A stretch of DNA of 64,000 nucleotides, taken from positions 84,302 through 148,301 of the forward strand of contig DXAH01000047.1 in NCBI GenBank assembly GCA_019117105.1, given 5' to 3'. Within the stretch, counting starts at the first letter, position 1, and every line of letters begins with the position of its first letter. Below, one piece after another: positions 54,311 through 62,226 of the stretch. The position numbers and the translations under genes are program-made. The stretch is from Duodenibacillus intestinigallinarum (GTDB lineage Bacteria > Pseudomonadota > Gammaproteobacteria > Burkholderiales > Burkholderiaceae_F). Below the pieces are notes generated by a model. The model saw only the letters and a list, made by a program, of their open reading frames with translations. It did not search any database and was not told the DNA's origin.

Positions 54311-55258
54311 ATGAACGTCTTTTTTCACCATCTCTCGCTGTGCGCACCATTGTTTCTGATGGTGTTTTTGGGCTGGGCGCTTGTGAAAATCGGGATGTTC
54401 AGCCACAGCGTAACGAAGGCACTTTCGCAGTTTGTTTTCAAGCTCCTGATGCCGGTGATGCTCTTTCACTTGATGAGCGACGGTTCCAACCGTCCGCCGG
54501 TGGATTGGAAGGTGCTGATCGCCTTCTTCGGGTCCTGTGTGGTGGTATACATCATCGGCAACTTTTTGGGCGGTAAGCTTTTTAAGCAGGATTCCACGGG
54601 ACGTGTCATCACGGGCATGGGCGGCATCTTCGGCAACAACGTGCAGCTCGGTGTGCCCATTGTGCAGACGAGTCTTGGCACGGCCGCGATGCCGACGATC
54701 TCTTTGTTGATTATCTTCAACGTGCTGTTGCTGTGGACAAGTGCTACGGCTTGCGTGGAGTTCGGGCGCACGGGCGGCAAGATTGACTGGAAGAAGTTTC
54801 TGATTGCTCTCAAGAACATCTTCAAAAATCCGATTGTGCTGGGCATTTTGATCGGTACGGGGTGGAGTCTTACGGGGCTGCAGTTGCCCGAAGTGATCGA
54901 CAAGAGCGCGGCGTTGGTGGCCACCGCCACGACGCCCTGCGCGTTGATTGTGGTGGGCATGGGGCTGGCCGAACACAGCTTTACGGCGGCTCTGCCTAAG
55001 GCAAGCGTCATCACGGCGCTCAAACTCGGCATCCAGCCGTTTCTGGTATGGGTGTTCTGCGTGCTGTTGGGGCTTGATTCGGTACAAACCAACGCCGCAA
55101 CGGTTCTGGCGTGTCTGCCCGTGGCCATCAACCTCTACATCATGGCCACACAGTTTGAGAGTGAAGAGGGAGCGGCGAGCAACGCCATTTTTGTTTCGAC
55201 ATTTATTTCTGCGCTCACCGTCCCGTTGACGCTGACGCTGCTTGGAGTGGGTTATTGA
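54311..55258 (+). CDS. AEC family transporter (auxin efflux carrier-like permease)
   Basis: A 315-residue permease with about ten transmembrane helices in two repeats. Family features are the N-terminal LCAPLFLMVFLGWALVKIG, FVFKLLMPVMLFHL, GNNVQLGVPIV, and the second repeat starting ILGILIGTGWSLTGLQLP with a DKSAA and TPCALIVVGMGLAE segment. Bacterial AEC proteins carry malate, malonate or other small acids; the substrate here is not evident. yaeQ starts 1 bp after the stop. Confidence 0.9.
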   Translation: MNVFFHHLSLCAPLFLMVFLGWALVKIGMFSHSVTKALSQFVFKLLMPVMLFHLMSDGSNRPPVDWKVLIAFFGSCVVVYIIGNFLGGKLFKQDSTGRVITGMGGIFGNNVQLGVPIVQTSLGTAAMPTISLLIIFNVLLLWTSATACVEFGRTGGKIDWKKFLIALKNIFKNPIVLGILIGTGWSLTGLQLPEVIDKSAALVATATTPCALIVVGMGLAEHSFTAALPKASVITALKLGIQPFLVWVFCVLLGLDSVQTNAATVLACLPVAINLYIMATQFESEEGAASNAIFVSTFISALTVPLTLTLLGVGY

Positions 55259-55259
55259 T

Positions 55260-55817
55260 ATGGCGCTTGGCGCAACGGTTTGCAAAGCTTTTATTGACGT
55301 AAGCGACATTGATCGCGGCTACTACGAAAGCCGCTCGATCACGATCGCGCAGCATCCGTCGGAAACGCCGGCACGCATGATGGTGCGTTTGCTGGCCTGG
55401 CTGATGTTTGCCGGAGACAAGACGGAATTCGGGCGCGGTCTTTCTACGGAAGGGGAACCCGCGGTGTACGAAACGAACGACGCGGGCGACATCGCCCGTT
55501 GGATCGAAGTGGGGTGTCCCGACATCAAGACGCTGCGCAAGGCCGCCGGCAAAAGCGAGGACGTGGTGGTGCTTGCCTACGACGAAGCGCGCATCGAGCC
55601 ATGGTGGCAGTCCCGCAAGGGCGATATGTCCAAGATCGACAAGCTTTCTGTGCGTTGGATTACAGATGAGGATTTGGAAAAACTTGCCGACATGGCCGGG
55701 CGCAATATGAAGTTTGCCGCAACGGTCCAAGACGGCGTGGTGTGGCTTGCCGATGATTCCCACAACATCGAAATTGAGGTGAAGACGCTCATGCGCCGCG
55801 GAGAGCCGGTGTTCTGA
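55260..55817 (+). CDS. yaeQ: YaeQ family protein
   Basis: A 185-residue protein of the YaeQ family, which has a PD-(D/E)XK nuclease-like fold but no firmly assigned function. It starts MALGATVCKAFIDVSDIDRG; characteristic segments are HPSETPARMMVRLLAWLMFA, WIEVGCPDIKTLRKAAGKSE and DGVVWLADDSHNIEIEVKTL. The ATG overlaps the end of the AEC gene region (1-bp gap), so the two are cotranscribed. Confidence 0.93.
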   Translation: MALGATVCKAFIDVSDIDRGYYESRSITIAQHPSETPARMMVRLLAWLMFAGDKTEFGRGLSTEGEPAVYETNDAGDIARWIEVGCPDIKTLRKAAGKSEDVVVLAYDEARIEPWWQSRKGDMSKIDKLSVRWITDEDLEKLADMAGRNMKFAATVQDGVVWLADDSHNIEIEVKTLMRRGEPVF

Positions 55818-55842
55818 GATTGCATTGTTTCCCTCCATGAAG

Positions 55843-55875
55843 AAACCCCGACAAGATTTGTTCTCGCCGGGGTTT
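55843..55875. terminator. Hairpin between yaeQ and the haemoglobin gene
   Basis: Arms AAACCCCG (55843-55850) and CGGGGTTT (55868-55875) lie between the convergent genes, with T-rich flanks on either strand, so it can serve both. Confidence 0.72.
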
Positions 55876-55898
55876 GTCATTTTGAGAGTGCCTAACAC

Positions 55899-56279
55899 TC
55901 AGGCATTGCGTAAGCTGTCGGCCATTTGCCAGAAGACGGCTTCGAGTTCGGTGCGAAGCGCTTCGTCTTCGATGCTTTCTGCAAGGGCCTGTTGCATACA
56001 GCTGAACCAGAGATCGCGAAGCTCTGCCGTGATCTGAATACGCTGATGGTTTTCGCGCAGGCACGGAAGGCCGTGCTTTTGCGCGTACAGCACGGGGCCG
56101 CCGAACCAGCCCGTCAGGTACTCGAGCATTCGGGCGCGGTAATGCGCCATGCCGTTGACGTAACGGTTACTCAGAGCCTCGTAGGCAGGGTTCGTGCGAA
56201 GAAGTTCAAGATACTTGTCGATGAGAGCGGTTAAGCCCGCCTCACCGCCGAGTCGTTCGTACAACGTCGTTTGCGACAT
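55899..56279 (-). CDS. Group II truncated haemoglobin (TrHbO-like)
   Basis: A 126-residue globin. It begins SQTTLYERLGGEAGLTALID, the typical truncated globin A/B region, and has YLTGWFGGPVLYAQKHGLPC followed by LRENHQRIQITAELRDLWFS, where the His of RENH is the likely proximal haem ligand and the W in DLWFSCM is the group II G8 tryptophan. It is the last gene of the cyd operon on the minus strand, 48 bp after ybgE. Partners suggest a role in oxygen or nitric-oxide handling next to the bd oxidase (inference). Confidence 0.9.
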   Translation of the reverse strand: MSQTTLYERLGGEAGLTALIDKYLELLRTNPAYEALSNRYVNGMAHYRARMLEYLTGWFGGPVLYAQKHGLPCLRENHQRIQITAELRDLWFSCMQQALAESIEDEALRTELEAVFWQMADSLRNA

Positions 56280-56327
56280 AAAGCCTTCGAAGAATTGTGT
56301 CGAAAGGGCGTCAGGAAAAGGGGCGTC

Positions 56328-56600
56328 CTAGCGCAGAAACACGCCCCAGGTACCGATGATCATCACAGGCCAGGCGACGATGGGGGAAAAGAGCACGCGC
56401 AGGATTCGGTTTTCCGGCACGAAGCCGAAACCGTGCACCCAAGCTGCGCTCATCCCCATCAGGAGCACGACCAGAAAGCCGTGCGGCACGCTGGCGGAGT
56501 CTTCCGCCACCAGGCGCGGATAAAGAATGATCACGGCGGCAACCGCAACGGCCGCCAGAAGACTGACGGCACGCGCGAGTCCCCGCAGCACCTTATTCAT
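56328..56600 (-). CDS. ybgE: Cyd operon protein YbgE
   Basis: A 90-residue membrane protein of the YbgE family, typically encoded after cydX. ATG 56600 gives MNKVLRGLARAV. Three hydrophobic helices are apparent, with the family segments HGFLVVLLMGMSAAWVHGFG and FGFVPENRILRVLFSPIVAW. It overlaps the cydX stop by 8 bp. Its function is not established. Confidence 0.85.
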   Translation of the reverse strand: MNKVLRGLARAVSLLAAVAVAAVIILYPRLVAEDSASVPHGFLVVLLMGMSAAWVHGFGFVPENRILRVLFSPIVAWPVMIIGTWGVFLR

Positions 56601-56691
56601 CGGCTGCTTCCCGGTTGTCGAGCGTGGTGGAAACCACCACGGACAGGAGAATGGCCATGCCAAGACCGGTGAGCCAGTAGAAGTAAATCAT
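56593..56691 (-). CDS. cydX: Cytochrome bd oxidase small subunit CydX
   Basis: A 32-residue single-pass membrane peptide starting MIYFYWLTGLGMAILLSVVV and ending NREAADE, with the tryptophan and Y-x-x-W-x-x-G pattern of CydX. It has GGAGG nine bases upstream of ATG 56691, and lies immediately after cydB and overlapping ybgE. CydX stabilises the haem d-containing complex in other bacteria. Too short for standard gene calling but well supported by context. Confidence 0.88.
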   Translation of the reverse strand: MIYFYWLTGLGMAILLSVVVSTTLDNREAADE

Positions 56692-56747
56692 GTGTTCCTC
56701 CGTTGAGGCCGGCGTCGTGCGGACGCCGACCTGCGTCAGGTTTTGCC

Positions 56748-57887
56748 TTAGTAAAGGTCGTGGTCGTTCTTGCGGATGTACTCGGCGTTCAACTTGCCGG
56801 ACATCGTGCGGTAGGCCCAGCCCGTGTAGATCATCACGAGAGGCAGCAGCAGGAGCGTCACGAAGAGCATCACTTCAAGCGTGAGCTGCGAGCTCGTGCA
56901 GTCCCAGATCGTGAGGCTCGAACGAGGATCGGTCGAGCTCGGCATGATGAACGGGAACATCGAGAGCAGCGGCGTGAGGATGATGCCCAAAAGCATCACG
57001 CTCGAGCACACGATGGCCATGCCGCCCTTCAGCTGCTTCGCGAAGAACACACCGCCCACGGCACCGAGCACGGCCAGAATCGGCACGAGCCAGAGAACCG
57101 GGTAGTTGGCGAAATTGGCAAACCAGGCGCCCGTGGCAATGTCAACCGTCTTCAGAAGCGGGTTGGAGGGACCGGCCGGATCGAGACCGGCGCTCACCAC
57201 CATGCCGTCGATGCCGAAGTACGTCCAGACGCCGCCGAGGATGAAGAGCGCAGCGGTGGCTATGCCCGAAATCGTCGAGATGCTCATCGCGCGGCGCTGC
57301 AGATCGCCGTCGGTGCGCAGCACCAGGTAGTTGGCGCCATGAAAGACGATCATCAGCAAAGAGACGACGCCGCACAGCAGACCGAACGGGTTGAGCAAGC
57401 CGAAGAAGCTGCCCGTGTAGAACGGACGCAGCGATTCGTCAAAGTGAAACGGCACGCCCTGAAGCAGATTGCCGAAAGCTACGCCGAAGATGATCGGGGG
57501 CACGGCAGAACCCACAAACAGAGCCCAGTCCCACGTGTTGCGCCAGCGCGTGCCGGCCATCTTGCCGCGGAAGTCAAAGCCAACCGGACGCAGGATCAGT
57601 GCGAGAAGCACGATGAGCATGGCCCAGTAAAAGCCCGAGAAGGCAGCGCCGTACAGAAGCGGCCAGGCCGCGAAGATGGCGCCGCCGCCCGTGAGCAGCC
57701 ACACCTGGTTGCCGTCCCAGTGCGGGGCGACGGAGTTGATCATGCAGCGGCGGTCGGTGTCGTTCTTGCCGAGGAAGGGCAGCAGCGAACCCACGCCCAT
57801 GTCCTGGCCGTCCATGATGGCAAAGCCCACGAGCAGCACACCGATGAAGAGCCACCAGATCAGACGCAAAATTTCATAATCGATCAT
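56748..57887 (-). CDS. cydB: Cytochrome bd ubiquinol/menaquinol oxidase subunit II
   Basis: Structural partner of CydA. The 379 residues equal the E. coli length. It starts MIDYEILRLIWWLFIGVLLV with GFAIMDGQDMGVGSLLPFLG (the conserved D-G-x-D-M-G), then NSVAPHWDGNQVWLLTGGGA. The C terminus has WTIWDCTSSQLTLEV-like segment SLTIWDCTSSQLTL. Eight or nine transmembrane helices. It follows cydA by 25 bp. Confidence 0.97.
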   Translation of the reverse strand: MIDYEILRLIWWLFIGVLLVGFAIMDGQDMGVGSLLPFLGKNDTDRRCMINSVAPHWDGNQVWLLTGGGAIFAAWPLLYGAAFSGFYWAMLIVLLALILRPVGFDFRGKMAGTRWRNTWDWALFVGSAVPPIIFGVAFGNLLQGVPFHFDESLRPFYTGSFFGLLNPFGLLCGVVSLLMIVFHGANYLVLRTDGDLQRRAMSISTISGIATAALFILGGVWTYFGIDGMVVSAGLDPAGPSNPLLKTVDIATGAWFANFANYPVLWLVPILAVLGAVGGVFFAKQLKGGMAIVCSSVMLLGIILTPLLSMFPFIMPSSTDPRSSLTIWDCTSSQLTLEVMLFVTLLLLPLVMIYTGWAYRTMSGKLNAEYIRKNDHDLY

Positions 57888-57912
57888 TTTCAGAATCTCC
57901 TATGTCCGTCCA

Positions 57913-59466
57913 TCAGGCCTTGCGCTCAAAGAAGTAGCGGCCGGTGCCCAGCGAGCTCGGACCGAGCTTGGCGTAACGGATCATGAGCCAGTACTCCACG
58001 ATCAAGAGAGCCGTGTAAAGGATGGCAAAGCCGGCAAGCGAACCGATCAGGTCACCCGTCGAGAGGCTCGACACGGACAGATCGACCGGCAGAATTTCGT
58101 AAATGGTCCAGGGCTGACGGCCGTATTCGGCCACAAACCAACCGGCTTCGCAGGCAATCCACGGAAGCGGCAGGGCGAGCAGACACATCCACAGCGTCTT
58201 GGTCTTCTGGGCGATCGTGCCCTTGATGCTGTAGTAAGCAGCCAGACCGAAGATGAGAATCGCGGCAAGACCGCAGCCGACCATCAGGCGGAACATCCAG
58301 TACATCGGCGTGACGGCGGGCACCGTGGAGAGAGCCGCTTCGCGAATCTGCTGCGGGGTGGCCTGCGTAACGTCGTTGACGTACTTCTTGAGCAACAGGC
58401 CGTAGCCGAGATCGCCCTTGACTTCATTGAACTGCTGGATCAGGGTGCGGTTTTCCTTGTCCTTGCGCAGAGCTTCCAGAAGGGACACGGCACGCTGACC
58501 GTTGATGATGCGCGCTTCGTTTTCTTCGACGAGCGGATTGATGCCCTTGATTTCTTCAGAAAGCGAACGGGTGCCCATCAGGCCGAAGAGCCAGGGGATG
58601 TCAACGCTCACGGTATTCTTGCGGGCTTCTTCATCGGGGATGGCAAAAAGCGAAAGCGGAGCCGGCGCTTCGTGCGTTTCCCACATGGCTTCCATGGCGG
58701 CAACCTTGGCGGGCTGATTCTGCGTGACGCGGTAGGCCGATTCGTCGCCCATGTGAAGGGTGAGAATCGTGGCAACGAGGCCGAAGACGGCGCCCAGACG
58801 CAGACTACGCTTGGCAAAGCCGATGTCGCGGCCCTTGATGAGGTACCAGGCAGAGATCGCAACCACGAACATGGCGCCGGTCATGTAACCCGCGTTGATC
58901 GTGTGCATGAACTTTGCTTGTGCCCAGGGGCTCGTGGCGACTTCCCAGAAGTTCGTCATTTCCATGCGCATCGTTTCGAAATTGAACTCGGCGCCGGTCG
59001 GGTACATCATCCAGGCGTTGGCGATCAAAATCCACAGAGCCGAAAGGTTGGAACCCAGAGCCATGAGGAAGGTGACGGCGAGATGTCCGCCCTTGGAGAG
59101 GCGCTTCCAACCGAAGAAGAACAGACCGATGAAGGTCGATTCCAGGAAGAAGGCCATCAGACCTTCAATCGCGAGCGGGGCGCCGAAGATGTCGCCCACG
59201 TAGTGCGAGTAGTAAGCCCAGTTTGTGCCAAACTGGAATTCCATGGTGATGCCGGTCGCAACGCCCAGCGCGAAGTTGATGCCAAAGAGCTTGCCCCAGA
59301 AGCGGGTCATGTCTTTGTAGACTTCGCGGCCCGTCACGACGTAGCACGTCTCCATGATCACCAGCATGAACGACAGACCGAGCGTAAGCGGCACGAACAA
59401 GAAGTGATACATGGCCGTCAGCGCAAACTGCAGACGGGACAGATCAACAAGTTCAGAAGAAAACAT
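57913..59466 (-). CDS. cydA: Cytochrome bd oxidase subunit I
   Basis: Haem-bearing quinol oxidase subunit that reduces oxygen to water without pumping protons. It has 517 residues from ATG 59466 (MFSSELVDLSRLQFALTAMY). His21 (ALTAMYHFLFVPLT) corresponds to the high-spin haem ligand. GVATGITMEFQFGTNWAYYS and the Q-loop region with GDLGYGLLLKKYVNDV are present. A long Q-loop like that of the E. coli enzyme is inferred from length. Upstream start codons at 59526 add a nonconserved 20 residues. Confidence 0.97.
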   Translation of the reverse strand: MFSSELVDLSRLQFALTAMYHFLFVPLTLGLSFMLVIMETCYVVTGREVYKDMTRFWGKLFGINFALGVATGITMEFQFGTNWAYYSHYVGDIFGAPLAIEGLMAFFLESTFIGLFFFGWKRLSKGGHLAVTFLMALGSNLSALWILIANAWMMYPTGAEFNFETMRMEMTNFWEVATSPWAQAKFMHTINAGYMTGAMFVVAISAWYLIKGRDIGFAKRSLRLGAVFGLVATILTLHMGDESAYRVTQNQPAKVAAMEAMWETHEAPAPLSLFAIPDEEARKNTVSVDIPWLFGLMGTRSLSEEIKGINPLVEENEARIINGQRAVSLLEALRKDKENRTLIQQFNEVKGDLGYGLLLKKYVNDVTQATPQQIREAALSTVPAVTPMYWMFRLMVGCGLAAILIFGLAAYYSIKGTIAQKTKTLWMCLLALPLPWIACEAGWFVAEYGRQPWTIYEILPVDLSVSSLSTGDLIGSLAGFAILYTALLIVEYWLMIRYAKLGPSSLGTGRYFFERKA

Positions 59467-59553
59467 AGAAAACGGCTCCGAGTTTCCCGTACTCTGCGCC
59501 ATAAAGGACGCGGTGCACAGGTTCAAGAGAAGGATTTTGGGGTGAAGAAATCG

Positions 59554-59754
59554 TCAGTTGCTGACGTCGGCAGTTCGATCCGCGCGCATCAGAATGCCGG
59601 AGGCGACATTCTCAGGAGTCTGTTCGATACGCTTGTCCGGTCCGAAAAAGAAGTACCAAAGCCCGAAAATGAAGGCCAGCTTGCAGCACAGGACCACGCC
59701 GATCTCAAGGAGAAGGCGCGGACGGGATTTGCCGGAAGTAGTCGCTTTGCTCAT
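59554..59754 (-). CDS. cydP: Putative cytochrome oxidase small subunit CydP
   Basis: A 66-residue protein with one transmembrane helix (about residues 15-37) in the CydP-like segment PRLLLEIGVVLCCKLAFIFG and a tail starting FFFGPDKRIEQTPENVASG. CydP is encoded just before cydA in many betaproteobacteria; here it starts the cyd operon, 87 bp upstream of cydA. ATG at 59754. Assignment rests on context and the E-x-x-V-x-x-x-K-L-x-x-I pattern. Confidence 0.8.
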   Translation of the reverse strand: MSKATTSGKSRPRLLLEIGVVLCCKLAFIFGLWYFFFGPDKRIEQTPENVASGILMRADRTADVSN

Positions 59755-59909
59755 AGCGGGATGGGAACCTTTTTTGCAGGGAACAGTAGAAACTGCTTTT
59801 TGACGCCGTAAACGGACAACCTTACAGCGCAGATCTTATAGAGACAGACTGCAAAAAAGGTTCACAAACGCTTGCAAAAAAACTGAAATCGCGGAAAATG
59901 AGAGCCATG

Positions 59910-59927
59910 ACTGTCAAATTTGACAGT
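59910..59927. promoter_or_regulatory. Perfect 18-bp palindrome between cydP and the divergent regulator
   Basis: ACTGTCAAATTTGACAGT reads the same on both strands. It lies 155 bp upstream of cydP and 33 bp upstream of the regulator start. Each arm contains TTGACA, so it could overlap the -35 of either gene. The dyad matches neither FNR (TTGAT-N4-ATCAA) nor the parS site. Probable operator of the adjacent Fis-type regulator. Confidence 0.7.
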
Positions 59928-59959
59928 TTTCCGATTTTTGTTTTTCGTGGTGCAGGGAA

Positions 59960-61204
59960 ATGCCGGTTGCAGCTGAAATTGCCTCAATGCTTGACGCCTT
60001 GGATGCGCCGGCAATGCTTATTCGGCCCGACGACATGACGGTGGCTGCCGTAAACGATGCGTTTGCGCAAGCCTACGGTCGCTTTCGATTCGAAGGCAAA
60101 AGGTGTTGGGAAGCGCTGCACCGTGCAGGGCCCTGTCCGAAATCCGGGCTGCCGTGTCCTCTGGCGCAGGCCGATAAGGTTGGCGTGAGCTGTGTGGAGC
60201 AGACGCTCTTTAGCAGCGCTCGCGTCACCGAGCTCGCGGTCACGATGCGGCCGGTTCGATCAGCCGACGGTAAGACGCTTTATTGGCTGGAAACGCTCAG
60301 ATCCAAGACCGACGATGCCGAACCGTTTCGCCGCGGCACGGTGGGTGTAAGCCGGGCACATGCCGAGGTGATGCATGCGCTTGAGCGGCTTGCCTCGGAA
60401 GACGTTCCCTACCTGATTGTCGGAGAAGCCGGCGTCGGCAAGGAGCTCTATGCCCGTACCGTTCATGAAAACAGCGCCCGCGCTTCCCGGCCTTTCGTTG
60501 TGGTGGCGGGGTCCTGTTTGACCGGGACGGCCGCGCAGACGCTTTTGTGCGGCACGGAAAATACCGCAGGATTGCTGGAGCGTGCCGACGGCGGCAGTCT
60601 TTTTGTCGATGATATTGAACGCGCCTCTCCCGTGGCGCTGGAAATACTCGAAGCAGTTCGCATCGGCGGCTGCACCTCTCGGCGCGACGGCACCCGATTG
60701 GAAGTGTCGGTTCGTTTGTCGGCAAGTGCGCGTCGTTTGCCGCAGGAGCATACGACGGAAAACAGCTTTTTGTCCGCTTTGGCCAGCCGCGAGGTATTTG
60801 TACCGCCGTTGCGCGAGCGCAAGGAGGACATTGCGCCGCTTGCCAAATTTTTCGTTGGCGGCATTGCGCCCGTTCATTCCCGCACGATCACCAACGAAGC
60901 CATCGAAATGCTGCAGCGATACGATTGGCCGGGCAATATGCGAGAGCTCAAAAATGTGCTCAGCGCAGCGGCGCAGGGGACGGATCGTACCGTGACGAGC
61001 GCCAACCTGACGTTGCCTGCGGCACACACTTCGGCTTTCCTCGGTGAAGACGAGGACATCGTGCCGCTTGCGGACATCAAAAATCGCTATCTCGTTTGGG
61101 CTGTAGAAACTTTCCGCGGCCCGCGAAGCGAGCTCGCTGCTAAGCTCGGCATATCGGAGCGCACGCTCTATCGGCTGCACGCGCAAAGCAAAAGTCGCAC
61201 CTAA
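59960..61204 (+). CDS. AAA+ Fis-type regulator lacking the GAFTGA loop, with Cys-bearing N-terminal domain
   Basis: A 414-residue regulator. An N-terminal PAS-like domain (about 10-115) carries Cys49, Cys59, Cys66 and Cys78 (CWEALHRAGPCP and LPCPLAQ), a pattern found in redox or metal-sensing PAS domains. The AAA+ domain has Walker A GEAGVGKE (155-162), Walker B GGSLFVDDIE (211-220) and the R-finger segment PPLRERKEDI. The stretch between Walker A and B is shortened (LLCGTENTAGLLERADGG) and has no GAFTGA motif, so it is unlikely to activate sigma-54. The C-terminal Fis-like HTH is SELAAKLGISERTLYRL (390-406). Divergent from the cyd operon, a likely target. Confidence 0.85.
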   Translation: MPVAAEIASMLDALDAPAMLIRPDDMTVAAVNDAFAQAYGRFRFEGKRCWEALHRAGPCPKSGLPCPLAQADKVGVSCVEQTLFSSARVTELAVTMRPVRSADGKTLYWLETLRSKTDDAEPFRRGTVGVSRAHAEVMHALERLASEDVPYLIVGEAGVGKELYARTVHENSARASRPFVVVAGSCLTGTAAQTLLCGTENTAGLLERADGGSLFVDDIERASPVALEILEAVRIGGCTSRRDGTRLEVSVRLSASARRLPQEHTTENSFLSALASREVFVPPLRERKEDIAPLAKFFVGGIAPVHSRTITNEAIEMLQRYDWPGNMRELKNVLSAAAQGTDRTVTSANLTLPAAHTSAFLGEDEDIVPLADIKNRYLVWAVETFRGPRSELAAKLGISERTLYRLHAQSKSRT

Positions 61205-61278
61205 TCGAGCGAATTCTTGGTGCCGATATGGGCGCAATGGCACAATGCCTTGCTCGGAGACTCTGAAATCGATACGCG

Positions 61279-62226
61279 ATGAGTGCTGTTTACGAAAAAG
61301 AAAAGCTCGCTTACCGACTGCTTGACGGTGAAACTGCCAAACGACTCGAGCGTCCGGGCGCGAGTTTGCGCTATTCCGTTTTGCCTTGTTCCGGCGAAAA
61401 GGCCGGTACGGTGATTTTTTTGCACGGCGTGGCAAGCAACGGCTCGCGCTGGGAAGAATTCATCGAGGGGACAAGTCTCAGGAAGGCATTTGACATTCTG
61501 CGCTGTGACCTGAGAGGGCACGCGGCAAGCGTTTCGAGCCGTCAGGCGCGTCTGGAAGATTGGTGCGGCGACGTCGAGGCGATTTTGCAGGCCGAAAGTG
61601 TTGCAAAGGCCATTGTCGTCGGCCACAGTCTGGGCGCACAGGTGGCCGTGAACTTTGCGGCGCGTTATGCCGATCGTGTCTGCGGCGTCGTGCTTCTTGA
61701 TCCTCTCATCAGCGAAGCGCTGACACCGAAGGCGCTGCAGATGCGCGCCAAATTGCCGTATCTCAAAGTCATGGAACGGTTTTGTCGCTTGGGTAACGCG
61801 CTGGGCTTCAGTCGTCGCCTGCAGAATCAGGATCTGCGCGCAATGGATGCCAAGGCGCGCGAAAAGATTGCCGCCGGCGGCAAGGAACTCGAGGAATTCA
61901 TCAAAGAGTACTCGTCGGCACGAGCCGATTTGAAGTACATCCACAGTGCGGTCTACCTGCATGATCTGATCGAAGTGGGCCGACCGACGCCTGCGCCCGA
62001 ATCCATCACGGTACCGATGCTGGTAATCGGTGCCTCGGCAGGCACCTTTACCGACGCCCAGGCCATGCGCCAATGGGTCAATGCGCTCAAGGACGGCCAG
62101 ATGGCCGTGGTCAAGTGCGCGCACTGGCCGCTTACCGAATGCCCTCGGGATGTGGCTGATGTGATTGAAGGATGGGTATTCAAACGCTTTGCGCCGCAGT
62201 CGGCGGCGCAAGCATTATCAAATTAA
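61279..62226 (+). CDS. Alpha/beta hydrolase
   Basis: A 315-residue alpha/beta-hydrolase-fold protein. The nucleophile elbow is VVGHSLGAQ, the oxyanion-hole segment FLHGVASNGSRWE, the acid candidate DPLISEAL or later IGASAGTFTDAQAM, and the catalytic histidine is in CAHWPLTECP. It has no signal peptide, so it is cytoplasmic. Substrate unknown. It starts 74 bp after the regulator on the same strand and may be its cotranscribed partner. Its TAA shares TTAA with the stop of the convergent gene. Confidence 0.85.
   Translation: MSAVYEKEKLAYRLLDGETAKRLERPGASLRYSVLPCSGEKAGTVIFLHGVASNGSRWEEFIEGTSLRKAFDILRCDLRGHAASVSSRQARLEDWCGDVEAILQAESVAKAIVVGHSLGAQVAVNFAARYADRVCGVVLLDPLISEALTPKALQMRAKLPYLKVMERFCRLGNALGFSRRLQNQDLRAMDAKAREKIAAGGKELEEFIKEYSSARADLKYIHSAVYLHDLIEVGRPTPAPESITVPMLVIGASAGTFTDAQAMRQWVNALKDGQMAVVKCAHWPLTECPRDVADVIEGWVFKRFAPQSAAQALSN

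Noticed and set aside
56703..57986. A 427-codon plus-strand frame opposite cydB
   Set aside because: Shadow of the antisense strand of cydB, very rich in Arg, His, Glu and Ala with no fold-like pattern.
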